DNA from: CAZABC01 sp964483405 | GTDB taxonomy: Bacteria; Chloroflexota; Limnocylindria; Limnocylindrales; CSP1-4 | Assembly (NCBI GenBank): GCA_964483405.1 | Contig: CAZABC010000018.1 | Coordinates: forward strand, 1 to 49,019 | Length of the DNA stretch: 49,019 nucleotides | Direction of reading: 5' to 3' | Shown: in pieces, positions 15,882 to 25,025 of the stretch | Position numbering within the stretch: the stretch's first letter is position 1 | How the letters are laid out: each line of letters starts with the position of its first letter | Made by a program: the position numbers and the translations under genes | Notes under the pieces: generated by a model | Databases searched by the model: none | What the model was told of the DNA's origin: nothing | Seen by the model: only the letters and a program-made list of their open reading frames with translations

Positions 15882-17204
15882 TCACCCCCCGGGTGGGGAG
15901 CCCGCCGGCTCGGCGACGTCGGCGGCGGCACGCATCCGACGCCCGGTCGGCGCCGGGGCCGACGCAGCCTCGGCGATCGCCGGGTCGGCCGCGACGGCGC
16001 GCTCGAACCAGGTCGCGTAGCGGCGGGCGCCCCAGGCCGCCGTGACGCCGTGGACAAGGAGGCTGATCGCGACGGTCAGCAGGACGGCGTCGGCGATGAC
16101 CGAGGCGTCGGGGACCGCCGCGGTGACGACGACGCTGGCGAAGACGATCGAGGCGAGCCCGCGCGGCCCGAACCAGCCGACGTACAGCACGGTCGGCCGG
16201 GCGAAGCCGGTCCGCCACATCGCGAGCGCGACCGGCAGGAGGCGGACGACGGTCAGGCTCAGGACCGCGTAGACGATCGTCTGCGGCGTGACCCGACCGA
16301 CGACCGGCTCGAGCATCGCCAGACCGAGCATCAGGAAGCCGAGCGCCGCCAGCGCGTCGGCCAGCTGCTCGGGGAGGTGGAACGTCTCGTTCGGCACCGA
16401 GCCGCGGATGAGGTGGCCGGTCACAAGCCCGGCGACCCAGGCCGCCAGGAAGCCGCTCGCCTCGGCCTCGTCGGCGATCACGAACGCCAGGAGCGCGAGG
16501 GCGACCAGGACGATCGGCTGCCAGACCTCGGAGGCGAGTCCCCGGCGGGCAGCGGCCCGGAGCAGACCGCCCCCGACCGACCCGACGGCGAGGCCGATGG
16601 CCGTCGAGCCGAGGAGCGCCCGCACGAGGACCTCCACCGCGGTGACCTCGCTCTCGGCGCCGCTCGACACCAGGCCGACCGTGACGAGGATCGACACGAA
16701 CGGCAGGGCGAGCCCGTCGTTCAGACCGCTCTCGACGTTGAGGGCGTTGCGGATGATCGCCGGCACGCGCGGGTTCGCGACGACCGCCTGGCCGAGGGCG
16801 GCGTCGGTCGGGGCGAGGATCACCCCGATGAGCGCGACCTGCCACAGGGCCGCCTCGGGGAAGACGATCGCACCGGCGATCGCACCGGCGACCATCGTCA
16901 GCGGCAGACCGATCCCGAGCAGCCGTCCGGCGAGGCTCGGCTCGCGGCTGAAGCGCCGCAGGTCGAGGCCCGACGCGTCGGCGAAGAGGACCATGACCAG
17001 GGCCGCCTCGAGCAGCAGGACCAGGCCCTCGTCGTCCGGCGCGAGGTCGACGATGCCGAGGACCGGGCCGGCGAGGAGCCCGACCGCCACGAAGAAGATC
17101 GGCGCCGTGACGATGGTCGTGGCCAGCCGCCGGGACACGAGCGCGTAGGCGACGACCGCGCTGGCGATGAGAACGACGGGCTCGATCACGATCGCATCCG
17201 ACAT
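15882..17204 (-). CDS. NhaP-type (CPA1) Na+/H+ antiporter
   Basis: A 440-residue CPA1 antiporter. Twelve or so hydrophobic helices carry family signatures: LLLEAALVMVLFADASGLDL, GVILAPTDAALGQAVV (the TD of the ion site), NVESGLNDGLALPFV (the ND pair), YVGWFGPRGLASIVFASVV and LLVHGVTAAWGA. It exchanges Na+ (or K+) for protons across the membrane for pH and sodium homeostasis. A short charged cytoplasmic tail ends it. I chose ATG 17204 since MSDAIVIEP matches the normal N-terminus. A GTG at 17231, five bases after TACCGT, is a possible leaderless start adding nine residues. It lies downstream of the DUF4239 gene on the same strand. Confidence 0.9.
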   Translation of the reverse strand: MSDAIVIEPVVLIASAVVAYALVSRRLATTIVTAPIFFVAVGLLAGPVLGIVDLAPDDEGLVLLLEAALVMVLFADASGLDLRRFSREPSLAGRLLGIGLPLTMVAGAIAGAIVFPEAALWQVALIGVILAPTDAALGQAVVANPRVPAIIRNALNVESGLNDGLALPFVSILVTVGLVSSGAESEVTAVEVLVRALLGSTAIGLAVGSVGGGLLRAAARRGLASEVWQPIVLVALALLAFVIADEAEASGFLAAWVAGLVTGHLIRGSVPNETFHLPEQLADALAALGFLMLGLAMLEPVVGRVTPQTIVYAVLSLTVVRLLPVALAMWRTGFARPTVLYVGWFGPRGLASIVFASVVVTAAVPDASVIADAVLLTVAISLLVHGVTAAWGARRYATWFERAVAADPAIAEAASAPAPTGRRMRAAADVAEPAGSPPGG

Positions 17205-17297
17205 GGGCCCGACACCGGGCGGGCAGGCCACCCGCAACGGTAGCGCGCCGGGCAGGTGCCGGGTGCGGGCTCCCGCATCCGCGCAGGCCCGGCCCGG

Positions 17298-18080
17298 TCA
17301 GGGCGCCCGTACCTGCTCGCGGAGCTGGAGCAGGGCCTCCTGGTTCACCTGGAGCAGGCCCTGGTACGGCCGGTCCAGGTCGACGATGAGGTTCATCGTC
17401 GCCGCGAACACGAGCGCCAGGAGGATGAGCGAGGGCGTGTTCCGCTTGCCGATCAGGCCGCTGTGGTAGCCGATCATCAGCATCGAGGCGCCGGCGATCA
17501 CGTATGCCGCGAGCCAGAGCGTCCACGGCATCCGCCACGTCACGAGCGCGACCTCCCGCTTGGCCGCCATGTCGATCGTCTCGTTGACGGTCTCGACGAA
17601 CAGGGCGACCGACTCGGAGTCCGGGTCGCCGCGGACGAGCGTCTCCGTCTGGGCCCACAGGTCCCCGAGCAGCTCGTTCGAGCGGGCCAGCGCCCCGGCC
17701 CGGCGTTCGTCGTCGACGAGGTCGAGGCGCGTGTCGACGTACTCGGCGAGGATCGCCCGGACCGTCGCCGGGTACGGCTCGTCGAGGTAACCAGCGCGCA
17801 GCCACGTCGTCCCGACCGCGTTCGCCTCGTCAGTGACCATCGCCCGCCGGGTATCGAAGCGATCGAGCGTCAACCCCACGAGGAAGGCGAGGAAGAAGGC
17901 CATGAGGGCGAGGGTGGCGCCGACCATGAGCCCGCCGGTCGGATCGTCGGCGCCATCCCGCTGGCCACGCCGCCGCGTCCCGATCCGGAAGCCCACCTCG
18001 AAGACGACGATGCAGAACCCGAAGGTCAGGACGAAGACGGCCCAGATCGGCAGCGGATCCAACGGCCCGACCCCGACCAT
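17298..18080 (-). CDS. DUF4239 (bestrophin-like) membrane protein
   Basis: A 260-residue protein with a hydrophobic helix near residues 10-30, a second one at about 55-75 (GATLALMAFFLAFLVGLTLDRF), a long soluble helical middle part (RRAMVTDEANAVGTTWLRAGYL and onward), and two C-terminal helices (WLAAYVIAGASMLMIGYH and TPSLILLALVFAATMNLIVDLDRP). This matches the DUF4239 'bestrophin-like' family, whose members are proposed but not proven ion channels. ATG 18080 is favoured because the following residues match the family N-terminus and gaggtg precedes it. A -10 box lies at 18141-18146, giving a leader of about 55 nt. Confidence 0.8.
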   Translation of the reverse strand: MVGVGPLDPLPIWAVFVLTFGFCIVVFEVGFRIGTRRRGQRDGADDPTGGLMVGATLALMAFFLAFLVGLTLDRFDTRRAMVTDEANAVGTTWLRAGYLDEPYPATVRAILAEYVDTRLDLVDDERRAGALARSNELLGDLWAQTETLVRGDPDSESVALFVETVNETIDMAAKREVALVTWRMPWTLWLAAYVIAGASMLMIGYHSGLIGKRNTPSLILLALVFAATMNLIVDLDRPYQGLLQVNQEALLQLREQVRAP

Positions 18081-18140
18081 GGTCACCTCGCTCTGAAGCG
18101 GCACCGCGCCGCGCACCGGACCACCGGGCCGGGTGGCCCG

Positions 18141-18146
18141 AGGATA
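18141..18146 (-). promoter_or_regulatory. -10 box TATCCT upstream of the DUF4239 gene
   Basis: TATCCT on the minus strand, 60 bases before ATG 18080. It is the best -10 match in this divergent region; the -35 box is not evident. Confidence 0.4.
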
Positions 18147-18290
18147 GCGCGCCGCCGGCCGGCGGGGTCGGGCGACGGTGCGCGGAGCCACCGGTCGTGC
18201 GGCGGCAAGGCTTGTATCGGTGACCTCGATGGTGTTCCATCACCCATACGCCGCCGGCCGTCCCCCGACCGGCGCCCCTGGGAGGACCAC

Positions 18291-19298
18291 ATGCGCGCCC
18301 GTCTTGCCGTCGCCCTCGCCATCGTCCTGCTCGTCGCCCTGCCCGGCTCCGTCCTCGGCCGGGGCCCGGGCGACCGGTCGTCGGCGGAGCGGGAGCGGAT
18401 CCTCGCCTACTGGACGTCGGAGCGGATCGCGAACGCCGTCCCGCGCGGCTTCGTCAGGGATGGCGGGCGCTACGTCCCGCTCGCCAAGCCCGGGGGCGGA
18501 GGCGGCGGCGGTGCCGTCAAGGGCGCGTCGTGGACCGGCAACGGGCTCGTCGAGACGCAGACCGGCCGGATCCTGTTCACGATGGGCGGGGTCGACTACA
18601 TCTGCTCGGGCTCGGTCATCGACGACACGTCGGAGTCGAACGGCTACTCGACCGTCCTCTCGGCCGGCCACTGCGTGTACGACGCGGTCGACGGCTGGGC
18701 GACGAACTGGGTCTACATCCCGCGCTTCGACGACGCGCCGACGTACAGCTGCGCCAGCGCGTACTACGGCTGCTGGACGGCCACCCGGCTGGCGACGCAT
18801 CACCGCTTCGTCACCGCCGGCGGCTTCAACGACCAGGCGGTCGAGGTCGACTTCGCCTTCGCCCGCGTCGCCCTCGGCGGCAAGGCCGCGCCCGGCACCC
18901 TCGAGCTCGATGCCACGACCCACGGCTACGGTCTCAAGATCGGCGGGGTGGCGCTGAGCGACACCCTCTGGGCGTTCGGCTATCCGGCGGCCGGCAAGTA
19001 CCGGGGCAAGGATCTGACCTACTGCCGCGGGACCCTCATCGACGACCCGTACGGCGCGAACACGTGGGGGATGGCCTGCAACATGACCGGCGGCTCGTCG
19101 GGCGGCCCGTGGCTGGCCGACACGACCGACCCCGCCACGGTCGAGGGCCGGGTCGCCTCGCTCAACTCGTACGGCTACTCCGGCCTCACCTACATGTTCG
19201 GCCCGAAGTTCACGACCGACACCTCGACGATCCAGGCCGACGCGATCGACGGCACCGCGACCGCCGACGTCTCGCAGGTCCGGAACCTGGTCCCGTAG
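18291..19298 (+). CDS. Secreted trypsin-like serine protease
   Basis: A 335-residue exported protein. Residues 1-23 are a signal peptide (LAVALAIVLLVALPGSVLG). A basic, aromatic propeptide-like segment and a run of seven glycines (about 68-74) precede the catalytic domain. The chymotrypsin-fold triad is visible: His127 in LSAGHCVYD, Asp187 in VEVDFAFARV, and Ser270 in MTGGSSGGPWL. Cysteines at 105, 128, 154, 161, 245 and 263 could form disulfides. It resembles bacterial glutamyl-endopeptidase/V8-like or peptidase S1 proteins of unknown target. ATG 18291 follows ggaggacc with ideal spacing. Confidence 0.9.
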   Translation: MRARLAVALAIVLLVALPGSVLGRGPGDRSSAERERILAYWTSERIANAVPRGFVRDGGRYVPLAKPGGGGGGGAVKGASWTGNGLVETQTGRILFTMGGVDYICSGSVIDDTSESNGYSTVLSAGHCVYDAVDGWATNWVYIPRFDDAPTYSCASAYYGCWTATRLATHHRFVTAGGFNDQAVEVDFAFARVALGGKAAPGTLELDATTHGYGLKIGGVALSDTLWAFGYPAAGKYRGKDLTYCRGTLIDDPYGANTWGMACNMTGGSSGGPWLADTTDPATVEGRVASLNSYGYSGLTYMFGPKFTTDTSTIQADAIDGTATADVSQVRNLVP

Positions 19299-19422
19299 GA
19301 CCGCCGGGGTGACGGACGGCCCGTCAGCCGTTCGCCGACCCTGCGGTCCGGCTCTGGACGACGCACGGCGGACCGGGCACCCTCGACCGGATACGGCGCG
19401 ATCGCCGACCGGGAGGTAGACC

Positions 19423-20439
19423 ATGGGCGTCGACTTGCGAAACCGCAGCCTCACCAAGCTGCTCGATCTCAGCCCGCCGGAGATCCGCTTCCTGCTCGAC
19501 CTGGCGGCCGAGCTCAAGGCGGCCAGGTCCGGCGGGTCCGAGCAGCCGAGGCTGCGCGGCAGGAACATCGCCCTGATCTTCGAGAAGACGTCGACCCGGA
19601 CCCGGATCGCCTTCGAGGTCGCCGCGTACGACCAGGGCGCCCACGTGACCTACCTCGGCCCGACGGGGACCCAGATCGGCCACAAGGAGTCGATGAAGGA
19701 CACCGCCCGAGTCCTCGGCCGCCTGTACGACGGCATCGAGTACCGCGGCTTCGGCCAGGCGATCGTCGAGGAGCTCGCCGCGTACGCCGGGGTGCCGGTC
19801 TGGAACGGCCTGACCGACGAGTTCCACCCGACGCAGGTCCTCGCCGACGTCATGACGATGGCCGAGCACAGCGACAAGCCGATCGCGGCGATCTCGTACT
19901 GCTACCTCGGCGACGCCCGCAACAACATGGGCAATGACCTGCTGGTCGGCGGCAGCAAGCTCGGGATGGATGTCCGGCTGTGCGCGCCACGGACCCTCTG
20001 GCCGCACGACGACCTCATCGCGACCTGCCGGGCGATCGCGGCCGAGACCGGCGCCCGGATCACCCTGACCGAGGACCCGGCCGAGGGCGTGCAGGGCGTC
20101 GACTTCCTCTACACCGACGTCTGGGTCTCGATGGGCGAGGACGCGTCGGTGTGGGACGAGCGGGTCGCGCTCCTGCGGCCGTACCAGGTCAACGCCGACC
20201 TCGTCGCGCGCAGCGGCAACCCCGGTGTCAAGTTCATGCACTGCCTGCCGGCGTTCCACGACCGCGAGACGAAGGTCGGCCGGGAGATGTACGAGCGGTT
20301 CGGCCTCGACGGCATGGAGGTCTCGAACGAGGTCTTCGAGTCGGAGCGCTCGATCGTCTGGGACCAGGCCGAGAACCGGATGCACACGATCAAGGCGGTC
20401 ATGGTCGCCACGATCGGGGACCGAGCGGAACCGGCCTGA
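19423..20439 (+). CDS. argF: Ornithine carbamoyltransferase
   Basis: A 338-residue OTC: ornithine plus carbamoyl phosphate gives citrulline. Signatures are complete: the carbamoyl-phosphate loop STRTR (57-61), HPTQVLAD (from 135), and FMHCLPAFHD (271-280, with Cys274 of HCLP binding ornithine). The length matches the family. No other arginine or arginine-deiminase gene is adjacent, so whether it is the anabolic or catabolic isozyme cannot be decided. The longer chain and MGVDLRNRSLTKLLDLS start resemble ArgF/ArcB of either type. ATG 19423 has gggagg six bases upstream. It converges on the PPK2 gene. Confidence 0.95.
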   Translation: MGVDLRNRSLTKLLDLSPPEIRFLLDLAAELKAARSGGSEQPRLRGRNIALIFEKTSTRTRIAFEVAAYDQGAHVTYLGPTGTQIGHKESMKDTARVLGRLYDGIEYRGFGQAIVEELAAYAGVPVWNGLTDEFHPTQVLADVMTMAEHSDKPIAAISYCYLGDARNNMGNDLLVGGSKLGMDVRLCAPRTLWPHDDLIATCRAIAAETGARITLTEDPAEGVQGVDFLYTDVWVSMGEDASVWDERVALLRPYQVNADLVARSGNPGVKFMHCLPAFHDRETKVGREMYERFGLDGMEVSNEVFESERSIVWDQAENRMHTIKAVMVATIGDRAEPA

Positions 20440-20482
20440 GCCGCCGGCGCCGGCCCTTCGAGACCGCTCACCGGCGCCGCCG

Positions 20483-21406
20483 TCAGCCCTCGGCGAGGAG
20501 CTCCCCCCTGATCCGGAGCATCTCGTCGCGGGCCGCGGGGTCGATGACCGGGAACCTCGGATCGATGGCGACGATCGCATCGAGGATGACGGCCGCCGCC
20601 GCGACCCGCATGAACCACTTCCGATCGGCCGGGATGACGTACCACGGCGCCCACTCGGTGCTCGTGTTCGACAGGACGTCGGCGAACGCCGCCTGGTAGG
20701 CGTCCCAGTGCTGCCGCTCGAGGGCATCGCCGGCGGAGAACTTCCAGTTGCTCTCCGGCTCGTCGATCCGGTCGATGAACCGCTGGCGCTGCTCGTCCTT
20801 GCTGACGTTGAGGAAGAGCTTGACGATCCGGATCCCGTTGTCGACGAGGTAGCGCTCCCAGTCGTTCATCTCGCGGAAGCGGCGCTCCCAGACGTCCGGG
20901 CCCTTCGCCTTCGGCGGCAGCTTCTGGCCGGCGAGGATCGCGGGGTGGACGCGGACGACGAGGACCTCCTCGTAGTAGCTCCGGTTGAAGATCCCGATCA
21001 TCCCCCGGGCGGGCAGGTTCTTCGCGTAGCGCCAGAGGTAGTCGTGGTCGAGCTCCTCGACCGACGGGACCTTGAACGAGTGGACGGCGACGCCCTGCGG
21101 GTTGACGCCGCTCATGACGTGCTTGATCGTGCCGTCCTTGCCGGCCGCGTCCATCGCCTGGAAGATGACGAGCAGGCCGTAGGTGTCCTGGGCGGCGAGT
21201 CGCGCCTGGTACTCCGCGAGCATCTCGACGCCCTCCTGGAGGAGCTCCTTCGCATCCTCCTTCCGGACGAGATCGGCGGTGTAGGCCGGGTCGAAGTCCT
21301 CCGGCAGGCGGACCCGCCGCCCCGGCTCGACCCGCAACGGCCCGATCATGTCGAGCAGCTGGCGGAGCCGCTCCTCGCGATCGGACGGCGGCGGGTCGTC
21401 GGCCAT
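20483..21406 (-). CDS. PPK2-family polyphosphate kinase
   Basis: A 307-residue PPK2 (class I or III-like single domain). Walker A is DAAGKDGT (86-93) inside FQAMDAAGKDGTIKHVMSG; the Walker B region is GMIGIFNRSYYEEVLVVRVHP (135 onward), and a basic lid with NKDEQRQR-type residues follows. These enzymes transfer phosphate between polyphosphate and nucleoside di- or monophosphates. ATG 21406 follows gaggggga. It lies 38 bases downstream of the P-type ATPase on the same strand, so the two probably form an operon; polyphosphate both binds divalent cations and supplies ATP. Confidence 0.92.
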   Translation of the reverse strand: MADDPPPSDREERLRQLLDMIGPLRVEPGRRVRLPEDFDPAYTADLVRKEDAKELLQEGVEMLAEYQARLAAQDTYGLLVIFQAMDAAGKDGTIKHVMSGVNPQGVAVHSFKVPSVEELDHDYLWRYAKNLPARGMIGIFNRSYYEEVLVVRVHPAILAGQKLPPKAKGPDVWERRFREMNDWERYLVDNGIRIVKLFLNVSKDEQRQRFIDRIDEPESNWKFSAGDALERQHWDAYQAAFADVLSNTSTEWAPWYVIPADRKWFMRVAAAAVILDAIVAIDPRFPVIDPAARDEMLRIRGELLAEG

Positions 21407-21444
21407 GGCGGTCTCCCCCTCGGCGGGGCGGCTGGGGCGCCGGA

Positions 21445-24213
21445 TCAGGCGGCGGGGACCGCGGACGAGGCCGGGATGGCCTCGGCCGGGACCTCGTCGA
21501 GCGGCGTCTTCACGAGGAGCTTGCGGATCTCCGAGACCGGGACGATCAGGAGGCCAACCACGAGGCAGACCACCCACTGCTCGAGGTCGAGGTTCGTCGT
21601 GTCGAGGATGCGCCGGAAGAACGAGAACTCGGTCATCAGCACGATCGTCGCGATCGAGGCGGCCGTCGCGTAGAGGAACGGCCGATCGCCGAGGAGGTCG
21701 AGGCTGAAGACGGAGCGCCGCTCGTCCTTGGTGGTGAACGAGAAGGCGACGTTCGCGATCGAGAAGGTGATCATCCCCATCGTCCTGGCGACCGTCTCGT
21801 CGCCGTACGAGTCGCCGGCCCAGGTGATGACCGCGAGGGTGCAGCCGCCCATGACGAGCCCCACGACGCCGAGCCAGATCAGGAGCGGGCGCCCGAGGAG
21901 CGGCTCGTTCGACGGCCGCGGCTTGCGCGCCATCAGCCCCTCGGAGGGCTTGCCGTAGCCGAGCCCGACCGCCTGGAAGACCTGGTGGGTGAAGTTCATG
22001 AACAGCGTCTGGACCGGGACGAAGGGGACGCCGCCGAGGACGTTGAGGATGCTCGAGCCGAGGAAGGTGACGATGTAGCCGAGCAGCAGCCCGACCTGGA
22101 AGCGGATGAACTTCTTGAGGTTGTCGTACAGGCCGCGACCCTGCTCGACCGCCTTGACGATCGTCGCGAAGTCGTCGTCGGTGAGGATCATGACCGCGGC
22201 CTCCTTCGAGACCTCGGTGCCGGTGATGCCCATGGCCACGCCGATGTCGGCCTTCTTGAGGGCCGGCGCGTCGTTCACGCCGTCACCGGTCATCGCGACG
22301 ATGTGGCCCTTCCGGCGGAGGATGTCCACCAGGTGGACCTTGTCCTCCGGCGTCACCCGGGCGATGACGCCGATCCCGTCGATCTCGCGGATGGCCTCCT
22401 CGTCGCTCATCGCCCGGAACTCGGCGCCGGTGATCGCCCGGCCGGTGATCCCGAGCTCCTTGGCGATCGCCTCGGCGGTGACGGCGTGGTCGCCGGTGAT
22501 CATCCGGACCTGGATGCCGGCCCCGTGGGCGAGGGCGATCGACGTCTTCGCCGCGGGTCGCGGCGGATCGACGATGCCGACGAGCGCGAGCAGGGTCATC
22601 CCGTCGAGGAGCGGCAACAGGTCGGCGTTCGGGTCGAAGGTCGCCGGGTCGAAGTCCTTGCGCCCGGTCGCCATGACCCGCAGGCCCTTCGCCCCGAGCC
22701 GCTCGTTCTCCTCGAGGAACCGCTGGCGCATGGCGTCGTCGACCGGCCGGACCCCGGTCAGGTCGGGCGTGACGACGGTCGTGCCGCGGGCGAGCAGCTG
22801 GTCGGGGGCGCCCTTGACGAAGCAGCGGATGACCTCCCTGCCGGACTCGTCGGTCATCCGGTGGAAGGTGGCCATCATCTTGTAGGCCGCGTCGAACGGG
22901 AGCGTCGCCACCCGCGGGTACGCCTCGCGCGTCGCGACCGCGCTGACGCCGCCCTTCTCGCCGAGGACGACGAGGGCGCCCTCGGTCGGGTCGCCGATGA
23001 GGTCGCCGTCCCTGACGACGGCGTCCGAGGCGAGGACGCATGGCAGCAAGAAGGCGTCGAGCGGCACGTCGGTCTCGCCGGCCACTCGCTCGATCCGGCC
23101 CTCGATGCCGTAGCCCGTCCCCGAGATCGTGTAGCGACGGCCCGGGATGGCCATCTCGACGGCCGTCATCTGGTTGAGGGTCAGGGTTCCGGTCTTGTCC
23201 GAATTGATGGCCGACGTCGAGCCCAGCGTCTCGACCGAGCGGAGCTTCTTGACGATCGCGCCGGCTTTGGCCAGCTGCTGGGTGCCATACGAGAGGATCG
23301 TCGTGATGACGGCCGGCAGGCCGGTCGGGATCGCCGAGACGGCGAAGGCGATCGCCGTCACGAACAGGACGTCGAACGTCTGGCCGTACCGGAAGTAGCC
23401 GATGGCGATCGACGCGACGAGCGAGATGCCGGCGATGATCAGGAGCTGCTGGGTCAGGGCGTTGATCTGGCGGGTGAGCGGCGTCTCCTGGTCCTTGCCG
23501 GCCTGGAGCATCCCGGAGATGTGGCCGACCTCGGTGCTCATCCCGGTCGCGGTCACGACGAACTGCCCCGAACCCCGGGTCACGTTCGTGTTCATGTAGG
23601 CCATGCCGTGGCGATCGCCGAGCGGCGCGTCGGTGGCGACCGCCTCGGTGTCCTTGGACGTCGGCAGGCTCTCGCCGGTGAGGGCGGCCTCATCGACCTC
23701 GAGGGTGGCGGCGGAGATGATCCGGCCATCCGCGGTGACGAGATCGCCGGCTTCGAAGGCGACGATGTCGCCCGGGACCAGCTCCTCCGCCGGGACCTCC
23801 ATGAGCTCGCCGTCGCGGCGCACGCGCGCCTTGACGACCATCATCTGCTGGAGCGCCGCCACGGCGGCGGCCGCCTTGCCTTCCTGGCTCAGGCCGAGAT
23901 AGGCGTTGAGCAGCGTCAGCAGGATGAGCAGCACGCCGGTCGAGACCTGCCCGACCGGGTAGATGCTGAGCACGCCTGCCGCGAGCAGGACGATCTGCAT
24001 CGGGTCGCGGTACTGCCGCAGGAACCGCTGGAGCCCCGGCTCCTGCTTCTGCTCGGCGAACTTGTTCGGGCCGGACTTCGCCCGGCGCGCCGTCACCTCG
24101 GCCGAGCTCAGGCCCGCCGCCGGCTCGACGCCCTGGGCGGCCAGGACCTCCTCGACCGACATCGCATGCCAGTCGACGGCGGGCGCCGTCGCGGCGGCGG
24201 CCTGCTGGGTCAT
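21445..24213 (-). CDS. Cation-transporting P-type ATPase (P2-like)
   Basis: A 922-residue P-type ATPase with an N-terminal cation-ATPase domain, about ten membrane helices, and all catalytic motifs: TGES (179-182), the phosphorylation site NSDKTGTLT (Asp339), MITGDH, and MTGDGVNDAP. The overall pattern resembles P2A/P2B Ca2+ or Na+/K+-type pumps. However, the helix-M4 ion site reads AIPTGLPAV (Pro296-Pro300) instead of the PEGLP of Ca2+-ATPases, so the acidic M4 ligand is missing and the ion is uncertain. The start ATG has a strong gggaggag upstream. A -10 box lies at 24339-24344. Confidence 0.9.
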   Translation of the reverse strand: MTQQAAAATAPAVDWHAMSVEEVLAAQGVEPAAGLSSAEVTARRAKSGPNKFAEQKQEPGLQRFLRQYRDPMQIVLLAAGVLSIYPVGQVSTGVLLILLTLLNAYLGLSQEGKAAAAVAALQQMMVVKARVRRDGELMEVPAEELVPGDIVAFEAGDLVTADGRIISAATLEVDEAALTGESLPTSKDTEAVATDAPLGDRHGMAYMNTNVTRGSGQFVVTATGMSTEVGHISGMLQAGKDQETPLTRQINALTQQLLIIAGISLVASIAIGYFRYGQTFDVLFVTAIAFAVSAIPTGLPAVITTILSYGTQQLAKAGAIVKKLRSVETLGSTSAINSDKTGTLTLNQMTAVEMAIPGRRYTISGTGYGIEGRIERVAGETDVPLDAFLLPCVLASDAVVRDGDLIGDPTEGALVVLGEKGGVSAVATREAYPRVATLPFDAAYKMMATFHRMTDESGREVIRCFVKGAPDQLLARGTTVVTPDLTGVRPVDDAMRQRFLEENERLGAKGLRVMATGRKDFDPATFDPNADLLPLLDGMTLLALVGIVDPPRPAAKTSIALAHGAGIQVRMITGDHAVTAEAIAKELGITGRAITGAEFRAMSDEEAIREIDGIGVIARVTPEDKVHLVDILRRKGHIVAMTGDGVNDAPALKKADIGVAMGITGTEVSKEAAVMILTDDDFATIVKAVEQGRGLYDNLKKFIRFQVGLLLGYIVTFLGSSILNVLGGVPFVPVQTLFMNFTHQVFQAVGLGYGKPSEGLMARKPRPSNEPLLGRPLLIWLGVVGLVMGGCTLAVITWAGDSYGDETVARTMGMITFSIANVAFSFTTKDERRSVFSLDLLGDRPFLYATAASIATIVLMTEFSFFRRILDTTNLDLEQWVVCLVVGLLIVPVSEIRKLLVKTPLDEVPAEAIPASSAVPAA

Positions 24214-24338
24214 CGATGCTCCTCCCTCGAACGGTCCCTCGGCGAGACCGGTCGACGTGACGGGTCGGGTGTCGGCGTGGCTGGTCGGGGTCCCGGTGCG
24301 GGCCGCCGGCGGGGTCGCCGGTCGACGCACGTGGGCTG

Positions 24339-24344
24339 ATGCTA
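24339..24344 (-). promoter_or_regulatory. -10 box TAGCAT upstream of the P-type ATPase
   Basis: TAGCAT on the minus strand would give a leader of about 120 nt before ATG 24213. It is a plausible promoter for the ATPase-PPK2 operon; the -35 box is unclear. Confidence 0.35.
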
Positions 24345-24795
24345 CTCCGCGCGGCCGGCCGGGGGGGCGCCCGGCTGGCTGGGTCGTCGGCGGGGCATGT
24401 CACCCGCTCGGGCCCGGCCACAGCCACGCGGCCGGGCCACAGCCGCTCGGGCTTTGTCGCCGGTCGCCCTGGCCCCCTCACCGTGGATCGGGCATGTCAC
24501 CGGTGCATGGAGCGATGAGCGAGGCGTGGTCGACGAGCGCGGCGGGATGCCGGGGGGCGCGGACGAGGCGCGATCGGGCTCGACACCGGTCGGGCTGATG
24601 CGCCACCCGCATCGATCCGGCTCACCTTGACGGCTCATGGGCCGTTCCATGTCTCCCCGGCATACACCGGCAGGTCGGCGGCGCGCCGCCGCGACGGACC
24701 GCGGCCGGGGCGGGGGCCGGGGCCGGGCGGACGAGCGACCGGGCCGGGGGCCGGAACGCGCGCCGGACCGCGGGCCGACGGCGCGAGAGCCTCGC
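24345..24795. other. Non-coding stretch with CATG pairs and a G-quadruplex motif
   Basis: No gene is seen. It contains two copies of GGCATGTCACC (near 24395 and 24492), CATG pairs 13 and 12 bases apart (24493/24506 and 24636/24648), and two CCACAGCC words. At 24707-24727 four G-runs of 4, 5, 4 and 3 are separated by 1-2 bases, a strong predicted G-quadruplex. Long open frames crossing it are arginine/proline-rich and look like composition artefacts. Confidence 0.5.
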
Positions 24796-25025
24796 TGGAA
24801 CCCGAGGACGGCACGCCAGGCGAGTGCCATCCAGCGGTAGCCGGCAGCGTTCGCGTGGAAGTCCTGACCGCCCGTCGCGCAGACCCACGAACCGGCGCAG
24901 ACCACCGCGACGTTCGTCGGCACGGCGCCGAGCCCGGGAACGGTCGTCTCGTCCCAGACCGTCGTCATGAAGGGGGCCTCGACGTCCGCGACCGACATCC
25001 CGAAGGCATCGGGTCGTCCGGTCAT
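24796..25025 (-). pseudogene. C-terminal remnant of an SGNH/GDSL hydrolase
   Basis: From ATG 25025 the minus strand encodes FGMSVADVEAPFMTTVW, then VPTNVAVVCAGSWVCATG, then QDFHANAAGYRWMALAWRAVLG. This is the last 75 or so residues of SGNH/GDSL esterases, including the catalytic Asp-x-x-His (DFHANAAGY). The upstream part with the GDS nucleophile, and blocks II and III, is absent from the 140 bases before it. Beyond about 24796 the frame runs on as low complexity to 24342. It therefore looks like a 5'-deleted gene. Confidence 0.65.

Noticed and set aside
20446..20478. Inverted repeat between OTC and PPK2
   Set aside because: GGCGCCGG and CCGGCGCC with a 17-base loop, easily produced by chance at this GC content.
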